The notes under the pieces are model-generated. The model saw nothing but the letters and a program-made list of their open reading frames with translations, ran no database searches and was not told the origin of the DNA. Below, piece by piece: positions 38,238-46,308 of a stretch of 64,000 nt of DNA. Position 1 is the stretch's first letter. Each line of letters starts with the position of its first letter. The stretch is taken from positions 53,043 through 117,042 of the forward strand of contig CAVPBN010000041.1 in the NCBI GenBank assembly GCA_963701815.1. The letters run 5' to 3'. This DNA comes from AP-15 sp963701815 (GTDB taxonomy: Bacteria > Pseudomonadota > Alphaproteobacteria > ATCC43930 > CGMCC-115725). The position numbers and the translations under genes are program-made.

Positions 38238-40199
38238 TCAAAGCCCGAGGGTGACTTTGCCCGCAGCGTCGCCGGCAAGGCGCCGGTAGCGGGCAAGCGC
38301 CCAGAGCGGGAAGTAGAGGCGATACCCGTGATAGCGCAGATAGAAAACGCGCGGAAAGCCGATGGCGGTGTACCACGGCTCGGCCCAATTGCCGTCCCGG
38401 TCCTGCGTCTCGATCAGATAGGCGATGCCGCGGGCGACCGCCGGGTGGCCGATTTCGCCGGCCGCCATCAACCCGAGCAAGGCCCAGGCGGTCTGCGACG
38501 GCGTGCTGTAGGGGGCCTCGCCATGCGGCGCTTCGGGCCAATACGATTCGCCGCGTTCGCCCCAGCCGCCGTCCTGGCGCTGGCGGGCCAGCAGCCAGCC
38601 GACCGCGCGCCGGATTTCCGGCGCCTCGGGTGGGATGCCGATGGCGTTGAGGGCGGCGAGCGCCGACCAGGTCCCATAGAGGTAGTTGGTGCCCCAGCGA
38701 CCGAACCAGCTGCCGTCCAGCTCCTGCTCGCGCCGCAAAAAGGCCACCGCCGCAGCGACCGCGGGCTGCGCGGCCGAGTAGCCGAGCTGCGCCAAAAAGC
38801 CGAGGCAGCGCGCGCTGACATCGGCGGTCGGCGGGTCGAGCAACGCGCCGTGATCGGCAAACGGGATATGGTTCAGGTAGTAATGCGTGTTGTCGGCGTC
38901 GAAAGCGCCCCAGCCGCCGTTTCTGCTCTGCATGCCGACGACCCATTCGGCCGCGCGCTCGACCGCCGGCCGATACCCATCGCGATCGAAACGGTCGAGA
39001 GCCAACCCGACGACCGCGGTGTCGTCGACATCGGGATAGTGCGGGTTTTCGTATTGAAACGCCCAGCCGCCGGGCCGCAGCCCCGGCCGGGTCGCCGCCC
39101 AGTCGCCGACCAGCTCCAGAACCTGCTTGCCGTCGAGCCAGTCGAGCGCCCGGCGGATCGCCGGCTCCAGCCTTTGGTCGTCGGCTTCCATCAGCGCATG
39201 ACAGGCGAGCGCGGTATCCCAGACCGGCGACAGGCAGGGCTGGCAATAAGCCCGCTCGCCATCGACTGCGAGCAGCTTGCGGATCGCCGCCGCTGCGGTC
39301 CGAAAATCGGGATGGTCGGTCCCATAGCCAAGACAGTCGAACATCATCAGGGAGTTGGCCATCGCCGGGAAGATCCCGCCGAGGCCGTCCTCGCCGTTCA
39401 GGCGTTCGGTGACGAAGGCCGCGGCCCGGTCGATCGCGCGCCGGCGTGACCCGGCCGGAAAAAACGGCTCGGCGACGCGCAGCAGCCGGTCGAGAATGCC
39501 GAAGGCGGTCGACCAAAGCGAAGAGGTCGGCCCGGCGATCCAATTGCCCACCGATTCCGGCGGCTCGACGAACAATTCGCGCATCGAGACGCCGTTGGGA
39601 TTGCGGGCGCGGGGCCGCAGCGCCATCAGCACCAGCAGCGGCACCAGCACGGTGCGCGACCAGTAGGAAACCTTGGCGATGTGGAATGGCGACCAGCCGG
39701 GCAGCAGCATGATCTCGACCGGCATCATCGGGACCGCGCGCCATGGGACCTCGCCGAAGAGCGCCAGCAGCACGCGGGTAAAGACGTTGCAGCAGCGCGC
39801 CCCGCCAAGCGCCAAAATCGTCGCCCGGGCCCGCGCCATGTGCGGCGCCTCGGGCGAATCGCCCGCCGCCTTCAATGCGAAATAGGCCTTGACCGAGACG
39901 CTCAGGTCGAGCGTGCCGCCGTAAAACAGCGGCCAGCCGCCGTCCGTCCCCTGAATCCGGCGGATGTATTTTGCGATCCTCGCCTGGAGCCCCGCCTCGA
40001 CGCGGCCGAGATAATGCTGCAGCAGAATGAATTCGGACGGTATCGTCGCATCCGCTTCGAGTTCGAAAACCCAATGCCCGTCAGAGCGTTGGCACGCCAT
40101 CAGGGCAGCAACCGCGCGGGCGACCGCCTCGCCGAGGCGGGCCGTTGCCGGCCGGCGGCTCAATACGGGCGGCTGTTCCGCCGAGATTCCATCACTCAT
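38238..40199 (-). CDS. shc: Squalene-hopene cyclase
   Basis: A 653-residue triterpene cyclase that converts squalene to hopene and hopanol on the membrane. The catalytic acid motif D-V-D-D-T-A is at residues 390-394. QW-type repeats are spread through the protein (for example D-G-H-W-V-F-E, D-G-G-W-P-L-F, G-G-W-A-F-Q-Y, N-G-G-W-G-A-F, D-G-S-W-F-G-R-W, D-G-G-W-G-E). The start is the ATG at 40199, overlapping the end of hpnE by 8 bp. Length is typical of bacterial Shc. Confidence 0.97.
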   Translation of the reverse strand: MSDGISAEQPPVLSRRPATARLGEAVARAVAALMACQRSDGHWVFELEADATIPSEFILLQHYLGRVEAGLQARIAKYIRRIQGTDGGWPLFYGGTLDLSVSVKAYFALKAAGDSPEAPHMARARATILALGGARCCNVFTRVLLALFGEVPWRAVPMMPVEIMLLPGWSPFHIAKVSYWSRTVLVPLLVLMALRPRARNPNGVSMRELFVEPPESVGNWIAGPTSSLWSTAFGILDRLLRVAEPFFPAGSRRRAIDRAAAFVTERLNGEDGLGGIFPAMANSLMMFDCLGYGTDHPDFRTAAAAIRKLLAVDGERAYCQPCLSPVWDTALACHALMEADDQRLEPAIRRALDWLDGKQVLELVGDWAATRPGLRPGGWAFQYENPHYPDVDDTAVVGLALDRFDRDGYRPAVERAAEWVVGMQSRNGGWGAFDADNTHYYLNHIPFADHGALLDPPTADVSARCLGFLAQLGYSAAQPAVAAAVAFLRREQELDGSWFGRWGTNYLYGTWSALAALNAIGIPPEAPEIRRAVGWLLARQRQDGGWGERGESYWPEAPHGEAPYSTPSQTAWALLGLMAAGEIGHPAVARGIAYLIETQDRDGNWAEPWYTAIGFPRVFYLRYHGYRLYFPLWALARYRRLAGDAAGKVTLGL

Positions 40200-41529
40200 G
40201 GAAGCGCGCGCCGCCTTCCCGCTCTCTTGCCGGTGCTCCAGGAATGGACACTCTCGCCGTCCGACAAGACGGGATGCTGCCTCGGCGCGCCACCTGCCGC
40301 GCCGCAGCAAAGCCTGAGCGGATAGCGCCTTCGATCGTCGCGGGCAAGCCCGTATTCGTGTAATCGCCGGCCAGCAGCAGGTTTTGCCAGGCCGTGACCG
40401 GACCCGGACGAAGCGGCAGCTGATCGGGACTGGCGCGGAATGTCGCGCGCCTTTCCTTAACGATGCGCGCCGGCGGAACCGGGTGCGCCGGGAGCCGATA
40501 AGCCAGCGCGACCTCCGGCCACAGCAGATCGCGCAACTCCGGCGCCGGGCGGTCGACGAACGCGTCGGCGGCGCTGATCGTCACCGAGAGCACCTCCCGT
40601 TTGCTGAAGATCCACTGCGCGGCGGCGCCGACGACGCCGATGAACGGCGGCAGACCCGGGGGTGCGGCGATCCGGAAATGTGCGTTGACGATCGGCGAGA
40701 CGGCATCGGGTATGACCAGTCCCGGGACCAACCGCGCCGCCGCCGCTGCCGGCACGGCGAGGATCGCGGTGTCGCCCTCGCCGAGCACCACTTCTCCGGC
40801 GTCGAAACGGAGCGCGCAGACACGATCCGCGCCGAACGCCAGCGTGCGCAGCCGCGCGCCCATTTCGATCCTCGCGCCGCGAGCGCCGAGCCAGCCGAGC
40901 GCCGGATCGACAAAGGTTTCCGACAGCCCGGCGCGGGGCAGCAGCGGGCGGCACGCCGCCCCGCCTCGACCGAGCGTAACGGTCAGGATCTGCCAGAACA
41001 GCCGGGCCGACGCCCGCCGGGCATCGGTGTTCAACGCGGCGACGGCCAGCGGCTCCCACAACCGGTCGAAGAGCGGTCGGCTACGGTCGAGCACCTCGGC
41101 AACCGTTGCCGAAGCAGGTGCACGACGCAGGGCAAGCACGGCCAGGTAGTCGCTTGCCGCGGTGTCCGGCACGCGCCTCGCCGAACTCAAGATCCACCAC
41201 GGCAACGCTCCGCGATTCGGCCGCACCGTCCAGCGCTGCCCGGTCGCCTTATCGAAGAACGTAAAGACCGCCTCGGGCGGTCCGTCGATCGTGTCGAGCG
41301 CGCCGATTTGCCCGAGATAGCCCAGAGCAGCCCGGTTTCCGGCGAGAAGGAGGTGGTTGCCGTTGTCGACCCGGCAGCCGAGTTCGGCATCGAAATAAGA
41401 CCGGCATCGTCCGCCGGCATAGGCGCCGGCCTCGTACAGGGTCAGCTGACGCCCCTCGCCGCACAGCGCCACCGCGGCGGCGAGCCCGGCGAGCCCGCCG
41501 CCGACGACATGGACCCGCCCGGCGCTCAC
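40192..41529 (-). CDS. hpnE: HpnE, hydroxysqualene dehydroxylase
   Basis: A 445-residue FAD-dependent amine-oxidase-like enzyme that reduces hydroxysqualene to squalene. The N-terminal dinucleotide motif is V-H-V-V-G-G-G-L-A-G-L-A-A-A-V, E-A-G-A-Y-A-G-G-R follows, and the C-terminal FAD-contact segment is L-L-L-A-G-D-Y-T-N-T-G-L-P-A-T-I-E-G-A. The start is a GTG at 41529 forming GTGA with the hpnD stop. The longer open frame upstream lies over hpnD and is not used. Confidence 0.94.
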   Translation of the reverse strand: MSAGRVHVVGGGLAGLAAAVALCGEGRQLTLYEAGAYAGGRCRSYFDAELGCRVDNGNHLLLAGNRAALGYLGQIGALDTIDGPPEAVFTFFDKATGQRWTVRPNRGALPWWILSSARRVPDTAASDYLAVLALRRAPASATVAEVLDRSRPLFDRLWEPLAVAALNTDARRASARLFWQILTVTLGRGGAACRPLLPRAGLSETFVDPALGWLGARGARIEMGARLRTLAFGADRVCALRFDAGEVVLGEGDTAILAVPAAAAARLVPGLVIPDAVSPIVNAHFRIAAPPGLPPFIGVVGAAAQWIFSKREVLSVTISAADAFVDRPAPELRDLLWPEVALAYRLPAHPVPPARIVKERRATFRASPDQLPLRPGPVTAWQNLLLAGDYTNTGLPATIEGAIRSGFAAARQVARRGSIPSCRTARVSIPGAPAREREGGARFHE

Positions 41530-42353
41530 ACGAGCCCGTGGCGCAGCACCAGCCACAGCTTCAGCGGCTTCGTCAGACTGGCGCGCGCCGCCGGGTCGCG
41601 CCAGTCCCGGCGCAGCAGCTCGCAAAGGGTGGCGCGATAGACGGCGCTCATGACCGCCGCCGGCCGCATCGCCCGGCGCCGGCAGCGCGCCATCATCCGC
41701 TCGGCGTCGCAGAAGTGACTTTCGGCGATCGCGGCCAGTTCGCGGCAGGCCGCCGGCAGCGCCGGATGCTGCAACGCGGCAACCGGGTCGCTGCGGCAGA
41801 TGCCGTGACGATCGAGGATCTCGCGCGGCAGATAGAGCCGGCCGCGGCGGGCGTCCTCATCGAGATCGCGCAGGATGTTGGTCAATTGCAGCGCGCGGCC
41901 GAGCGACCCTGCGACCTGATGGGCCGCCTCGCCGGCATCGCCGAATATGTGGACCGAGAGATGGCCGACCGCGGCCGCCACCCGGGCGCAATAGAGGTCG
42001 AGGGTGGCCAGGTCCGGCGCGCGAATGTCCTCTCGGGCGTCCATCTCCATGCCGTCGATGACATCGAGAAAATCGCTGCGCCGCAAATTGTAGCGCCGCA
42101 GCGGATCGCGCAAGGCCTTGGCGACGAGATGGCGGGGTCGCCCGGCATAGAGCGCGTCGATCTCCTCGCGCCAGGCGGCGAGCGCGGCGAGCTTGGCCTC
42201 GGTCGGCCGGTCGCCGTCGGCAATGTCGTCGACCTCTCGGCAATAGGCGTAGACCGCATACATCCCGTTGCGGCGATGCTGCGGCAACAGCCGCATCGCC
42301 CAATAGAACGAGGTCCCGGCGGCTTCGACCCGCCGGCGAATGGCCTGGCGCAA
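41526..42353 (-). CDS. hpnD: HpnD, presqualene diphosphate synthase
   Basis: A 275-residue trans-isoprenyl diphosphate synthase-like enzyme that condenses two farnesyl diphosphates to presqualene diphosphate. The Asp-rich motifs are R-E-V-D-D-I-A-D near residue 43 and N-I-L-R-D-L-D-E-D near residue 164. The frame starts only at TTG (42353). The ATG at 42405 overlaps the hpnC stop as ATGA, exactly like its operon neighbours, and begins M-S-D-A-A-A-E-S-D in another frame. A one-base indel around 42360-42390 would join it to the body, so that ATG is probably the true start. Confidence 0.9.
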   Translation of the reverse strand: MRQAIRRRVEAAGTSFYWAMRLLPQHRRNGMYAVYAYCREVDDIADGDRPTEAKLAALAAWREEIDALYAGRPRHLVAKALRDPLRRYNLRRSDFLDVIDGMEMDAREDIRAPDLATLDLYCARVAAAVGHLSVHIFGDAGEAAHQVAGSLGRALQLTNILRDLDEDARRGRLYLPREILDRHGICRSDPVAALQHPALPAACRELAAIAESHFCDAERMMARCRRRAMRPAAVMSAVYRATLCELLRRDWRDPAARASLTKPLKLWLVLRHGLV

Positions 42354-42401
42354 GTCCGCTTCGTCGCCTTGGCCGGCGATCGCTCTCCGCAGCCGCGTCG
42401 C

Positions 42402-43271
42402 TCATCGCCGGGCCTGCCTCGCCACGCCGCTCAAAAACGCCATCAGGAAATCGGATCGGCGCAGCTTGACCCGCGCCGCCAAAGGGTCGCCGCGGCGCAG
42501 GCGGCGGGTCAGCCGCTCGGCGAGGGCCACGATGACGGCGCATTCGCAGCGCAGCCCCGCGGCCTCGACCCATGACGGCAGACCGCGGGCGATCTCGACC
42601 AGCTCCGCGGTGCGTTCGAGCAGATTGTCGAGCACCAGGCGCAGCCCGGGACCGGTGGCGCCCGCCGCCAATGCCGCCGCACCGATCCCGGCAGCCGCAA
42701 GCTCGTCGGCCGGCAGGTAGATTCGGTCGAGCCGGCGATAATCGTCGGCGCAATCCTGCAGATGATTGAGGACCTGCAAGGCCGCGCACAGCGCGTCGGA
42801 AGCCGGCCAGGCCGCGCGATTTTCGCCGTGCAGGTCGAGCAGTTGCCGCCCGACCGGGGCTGCCGAATAGCGGCAATACTCCATCAGATCGTCCCAGTCG
42901 CGGTAGCGCTGGTTTTCGGCGTCGAGCCGGAATGCGCGCAGCACGTCGTGGCAGTGCTGCGCCGTCACCCCGGTCGCGCTCAGGCTTTGCCGCATCGCCG
43001 CAGCGGCGGGAGAGCCGCCGTCTTGCGCACCGTCGAGCACTCCGGCCATGCGATCGAGCCGGCGGATTTTGTCCGCGGCGGTCAATGACGGGTTGTCGGC
43101 GATGTCGTCCGCGTTTCGGGCAAAGCGATAAAACGCGTGCACGTGCGGTCGCAGATCGCGCCGGATAAGCCACGATCCGACCGGAAAATTTTCATCCCCG
43201 CGCCATTTCCCCGATGGGGTCTCGACGGTCGCGGTCCCCTCCGCTCGTGCCTCGGTCGCTGCCGCAATCAT
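42402..43271 (-). CDS. hpnC: HpnC, hydroxysqualene synthase
   Basis: A 289-residue squalene/phytoene-synthase-fold enzyme that turns presqualene diphosphate into hydroxysqualene. It has E-N-F-P-V-G-S-W-L-I near the start, the first Asp motif R-N-A-D-D-I-A-D, the tyrosine-rich Y-C-R-Y-S-A-A-P-V-G, and the second Asp motif L-Q-D-C-A-D-D-Y. It is coupled to hpnA upstream (ATGA) and to hpnD downstream. Confidence 0.94.
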   Translation of the reverse strand: MIAAATEARAEGTATVETPSGKWRGDENFPVGSWLIRRDLRPHVHAFYRFARNADDIADNPSLTAADKIRRLDRMAGVLDGAQDGGSPAAAAMRQSLSATGVTAQHCHDVLRAFRLDAENQRYRDWDDLMEYCRYSAAPVGRQLLDLHGENRAAWPASDALCAALQVLNHLQDCADDYRRLDRIYLPADELAAAGIGAAALAAGATGPGLRLVLDNLLERTAELVEIARGLPSWVEAAGLRCECAVIVALAERLTRRLRRGDPLAARVKLRRSDFLMAFLSGVARQARR

Positions 43272-44269
43272 GTGAGGTATCCGTTGGCCTCGAACCAGCT
43301 GACGGCGTCGACGATCGCCTCGCGCGCCGGCCGCGGTCGATAACCCAACTGGCGCGCTGCTTTCGCCGAACTGAAATACATCTTCTTTCGCGACATGCGA
43401 ACGCTGTCGAGCGTGACCAGCGGCGCACGCCCCGTGACGCGCGCCGCCAGCTCGGCGCCGATCGCCACCGGAAACGCCACCATGTAGGGGACTTTGAGCC
43501 GCGGCGCGCGCCGGTGGACGAGGTGCGCGACCTCGGCCAGGATCTGCGCCAGCGGCATGTTCTCGCCGCCGAGAATATAACGTTCGCCGGTCCCGCCCCG
43601 CTGCGCCGCCGCGAGATGACCGGCGGCGACATCGTCGACATGCACGATATTGAGACCGGTATCGACGTATCCGGGCAGGCGTCCGCGAGCCGCTTCGAGA
43701 ATGACCCGGCCGGTGGGCGTCGGTTTCAGGTCGCGCGGGCCGAGCGGGGTCGAGGGGTTGACGATGACCGCCGGCAACCGGCGCGCGGCGATCAGGCCGC
43801 GGACGACTTCCTCCGCCGCGAATTTCGATCTTTTGTAGGGACCGATCATGTCGTCGAGGCGAGAGGGCGTGTCTTCATCCGCCGAACCGTCGGCAACGAG
43901 ACCGAGGGTCGCGACGCTGCTGGTGTAGACGATGCGTTCGACATCGGCCTGCAATGCCGCGGTCATCAGCGCGCGGGTCCCCTCGACATTGGCCCGGAAC
44001 ATCGCCGCCGGATCGGGGACCCAAAGACGATAATCGGCGGCTGCGTGAAACAGATACCGGCACCCGGCGACGGCGCGCACAAGGGATTGCGGGTCCTCCA
44101 GCGAACCCTCGGCGATGTCGACCGTCAGACCGGCAAGGTTACGGCGATCGCCTCTCGGGCGCGCCAGGACCCGGACGCGCTGGCCCTCGTCGAGCAATGC
44201 CCGGGCCACCGCCGATCCGATGAACCCGGTCGCCCCGGTCACCAGACATAGACCCGCTGGGAGCGACAT
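43268..44269 (-). CDS. hpnA: HpnA, hopanoid-associated sugar epimerase
   Basis: A 333-residue extended SDR (NAD-dependent epimerase/dehydratase). It starts with V-T-G-A-T-G-F-I-G-S-A-V near residue 10, and has the S-S-V-A-T-L segment, Y-K-R-S-K with the catalytic Tyr-Lys pair, and V-N-P-S-T-P-L-G-P-R-D. HpnA is widely found in hopanoid operons. Its exact step is not settled. It is the first gene of the hpnA-C-D-E-shc-G run and begins 30 bp after the ccmI stop on the same strand, so read-through from ccm is possible. Confidence 0.93.
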   Translation of the reverse strand: MSLPAGLCLVTGATGFIGSAVARALLDEGQRVRVLARPRGDRRNLAGLTVDIAEGSLEDPQSLVRAVAGCRYLFHAAADYRLWVPDPAAMFRANVEGTRALMTAALQADVERIVYTSSVATLGLVADGSADEDTPSRLDDMIGPYKRSKFAAEEVVRGLIAARRLPAVIVNPSTPLGPRDLKPTPTGRVILEAARGRLPGYVDTGLNIVHVDDVAAGHLAAAQRGGTGERYILGGENMPLAQILAEVAHLVHRRAPRLKVPYMVAFPVAIGAELAARVTGRAPLVTLDSVRMSRKKMYFSSAKAARQLGYRPRPAREAIVDAVSWFEANGYLT

Positions 44270-44299
44270 AGCCGATCGATCCGTCTCCGCGGTTGCCGG

Positions 44300-45847
44300 T
44301 CAACGCAACCCGTCGAGTTTTTGCTGCACGATCCGGCGCTGACCGTCACTCGGCGGCAAGGCGGCGAGCAAGCGGGTCCAATAGCCGGCCGCCCGGTATC
44401 GGTCGCCGCCCTGCGCCGCGGCGAGCCCGAGATACCACAGCGCATCCGGCTCGTTGGGATCGAGCGCATTGACCCGCGCCGCGAGATCGACGAGTTCGGC
44501 AGTCGGCCGGCCGTCTTTGCCGCCCGCGGCGAGGGCGCTCATGTAAGCCTCCAGCAGCGCGAGGTTGCCGGGAAAGTGTTGATTGGCCTGCTTCAGAGCG
44601 GCAAGGGCAGCCTCGGTCTGCCCGACGCTCTGATCGGTACGCGCCAGATCGAGCCATCCCTTGGGGGTGCTCGGGGCGGCCGCGGCGCTCGGAGCGGCCG
44701 TGGCGCTCGGATTGGGCGGGGCGCTCGGATTGGGCGGGGCGCCGGGGACCGGGGCCGAAACGGTCGCCGGAGCGCCGACCGCGGCTTCGCGAGCGCGTGC
44801 GGCTTGCGCTTTGTCGGGCTGGCCGAGCACGTCGTAGGCGCGGGCAAGGCGCTCCCAACCCGGCTTGTCGTTCGGGTGCTGTTCGAGACGCTGCGCGAGG
44901 CGATCGACCATGCCGCGGATCATCGCCTGCCGCTGCTCGGGCGTCATCGCTTGCGCGGCGGCGACCTCCTGCTCGGTCGGTCCGGCGGGCGGCGCCGGAC
45001 CCGGGGCGCTCGTCTCCGGCGACAATTCGGCCAGCCGATCGGCGACTGTCCGGCGCCACGCCGCATCGGCCGGCGCATCGGCCAGCATTGCCTGCAATTT
45101 CTGTCGGGCCGCCGCCCGGTCGCCGTGCTGCAAGGCCGCCTCGGCGCCGTAGTAGCGCGCCCGCGGATCGCCGGGCGCCTTGGCGAATTCAGCCTCAGCC
45201 GCCGCGGTCACCGTCCCTTGCGCTTCCATCACCAGGATCTCGCCGAACTCGCCGTGCAATCGGCTGTCGCCGGGCGCCAGCGCGATCGCGTGGACGTAAG
45301 CGTCGTGCGCCTCGGCGAAACGGCCGAGCGAAGCCAGGCTGCGGCCGAGCAGGGCCCAACCTTCGAGATCGCCCGGCGCCTGCCGCAAATGGGCCTTGAT
45401 GCGGTCGGCGGCGGCGGCCAGTTCGGCGGCGCCGTGCGGCGCGGCAGAGTCGGCGACGGGTTTGCGGTCGATCGCCGTCGGTGCGCCGACGGCCACGTAG
45501 ACCGCGAACGCCGCGGCCGGCAACAACCCCGCGATCGCGATGGCAACGCCGATCCGCCGCGACGCCTCGGCGGCTGCGCCGCCGGCCTCGGTCGGCGCCG
45601 CCGCGCGGCTCTCGGCGGCTGCGAGCAGACGGCGGGTGATCTCGGCGCGCGCGGTCTCAGCCTGATCGGCGTCGATCCGGCCCTGCGCCGCCTCATCCTC
45701 GAGCGCGGCAATTTGGCGGCGGTAGAGGGCCGCAACCGGCTCCTCCGCCTCCTCCCCGCCGGGTCGAGGCCGGCGGATCAGCGGCCGCAGCAGAACCGCC
45801 AGCGCCGCCAGCACCAGCAGCCCGGCGACGGTCCAGAACACGATCAT
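44300..45847 (-). CDS. ccmI: CcmI, cytochrome c maturation TPR protein
   Basis: A 515-residue CcmI/CycH, which holds apocytochrome c for haem ligation. Two membrane segments lie at about 5-22 and 100-125, with a leucine-zipper-like cytoplasmic loop (Y-R-R-Q-I-A-A-L-E-D-E). A long periplasmic part with TPR units follows (G-W-A-L-L-G-R-S-L-A-S-L-G-R-F-A-E-A and others). Between about 360 and 390 it has a low-complexity Pro/Ala/Ser linker encoded by short DNA repeats. It overlaps ccmH by four bases. Length is at the long end for the family. Confidence 0.9.
   Translation of the reverse strand: MIVFWTVAGLLVLAALAVLLRPLIRRPRPGGEEAEEPVAALYRRQIAALEDEAAQGRIDADQAETARAEITRRLLAAAESRAAAPTEAGGAAAEASRRIGVAIAIAGLLPAAAFAVYVAVGAPTAIDRKPVADSAAPHGAAELAAAADRIKAHLRQAPGDLEGWALLGRSLASLGRFAEAHDAYVHAIALAPGDSRLHGEFGEILVMEAQGTVTAAAEAEFAKAPGDPRARYYGAEAALQHGDRAAARQKLQAMLADAPADAAWRRTVADRLAELSPETSAPGPAPPAGPTEQEVAAAQAMTPEQRQAMIRGMVDRLAQRLEQHPNDKPGWERLARAYDVLGQPDKAQAARAREAAVGAPATVSAPVPGAPPNPSAPPNPSATAAPSAAAAPSTPKGWLDLARTDQSVGQTEAALAALKQANQHFPGNLALLEAYMSALAAGGKDGRPTAELVDLAARVNALDPNEPDALWYLGLAAAQGGDRYRAAGYWTRLLAALPPSDGQRRIVQQKLDGLR
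44670..44760. repeat. Short tandem repeats encoding the CcmI Pro/Ala/Ser linker
   Basis: Units such as GGATTGGGCGGGGCGCTC and GGGGCGGCCGCGGCGCTCGG recur in tandem with small changes, giving the repeated P-N-P-S-A-P then A-T-A-A-P-S-A-A-A-A-P-S linker in CcmI. Such repeats can vary in copy number by slippage without breaking the frame only when units are multiples of three. Confidence 0.6.
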
Positions 45848-46308
45848 GCGCGATCGCCGAACAGGGCCGCGGCGCGCGCGTTCTCTTCGCCGGTCAAAGC
45901 GGGCATGGCCGGATCAGGCCGCCGCCGCGCCCGCAGCAGCAATGCCATGCCCGCACCCAGGACCAGGGAGGGCGGACCCAGCCACAGCAGCCAGGTCGTC
46001 GGCGCGAACGGCGGGTCGAGCAAGACAAAGACGCCGTAGCGCGCGACAATGTAATCGAGCACCTGCCGATCGGTGTCTCCGGCGACCAGCCTTTTGCGCA
46101 CCAAGAGGCGCAGATCGTGGGCGAGCGGGGCATTCGATTCGTCGATCGACTCGTTCTGGCAGACGAGGCAGCGCAGTTCCGCGCTGATCGCCCGGGCGCG
46201 CGCTTCGAGCCCCGGATCGGCGAGGCGTTCGGAGGGCTCGACCGCCCAGCTCGACGGCGTTCCGACCGCAGCCAGCAGCAGCACCGCCAGGACGAGACGC
46301 CGGATCAT
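45844..46308 (-). CDS. ccmH: CcmH, cytochrome c maturation thioredoxin-like protein
   Basis: A 154-residue CcmH/CycL. A signal-type N-terminal segment (V-L-A-V-L-L-L-A-A-V) is followed by the redox motif L-R-C-L-V-C-Q-N-E-S-I near residues 47-57 and a C-terminal membrane anchor. It reduces the haem-binding cysteines of apocytochrome c in the periplasm. The ATG at 46308 overlaps the ccmF stop (ATGA). The ccmG (DsbE) gene that usually lies between ccmF and ccmH is absent here. Confidence 0.94.
   Translation of the reverse strand: MIRRLVLAVLLLAAVGTPSSWAVEPSERLADPGLEARARAISAELRCLVCQNESIDESNAPLAHDLRLLVRKRLVAGDTDRQVLDYIVARYGVFVLLDPPFAPTTWLLWLGPPSLVLGAGMALLLRARRRPDPAMPALTGEENARAAALFGDRA

Noticed and set aside
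37153..40074. 973-codon minus-strand open frame across shc, hpnG and the end of hpnH
   Set aside because: It is a shifted frame of shc. Its Arg/Ala-rich translation has no domain, and shc with its DVDD motif is in another frame.
44670..44760. Short repeats that might suggest a CRISPR or satellite array
   Set aside because: The units are contiguous, GC-rich, lack spacers and encode a Pro/Ala/Ser linker in frame inside ccmI.
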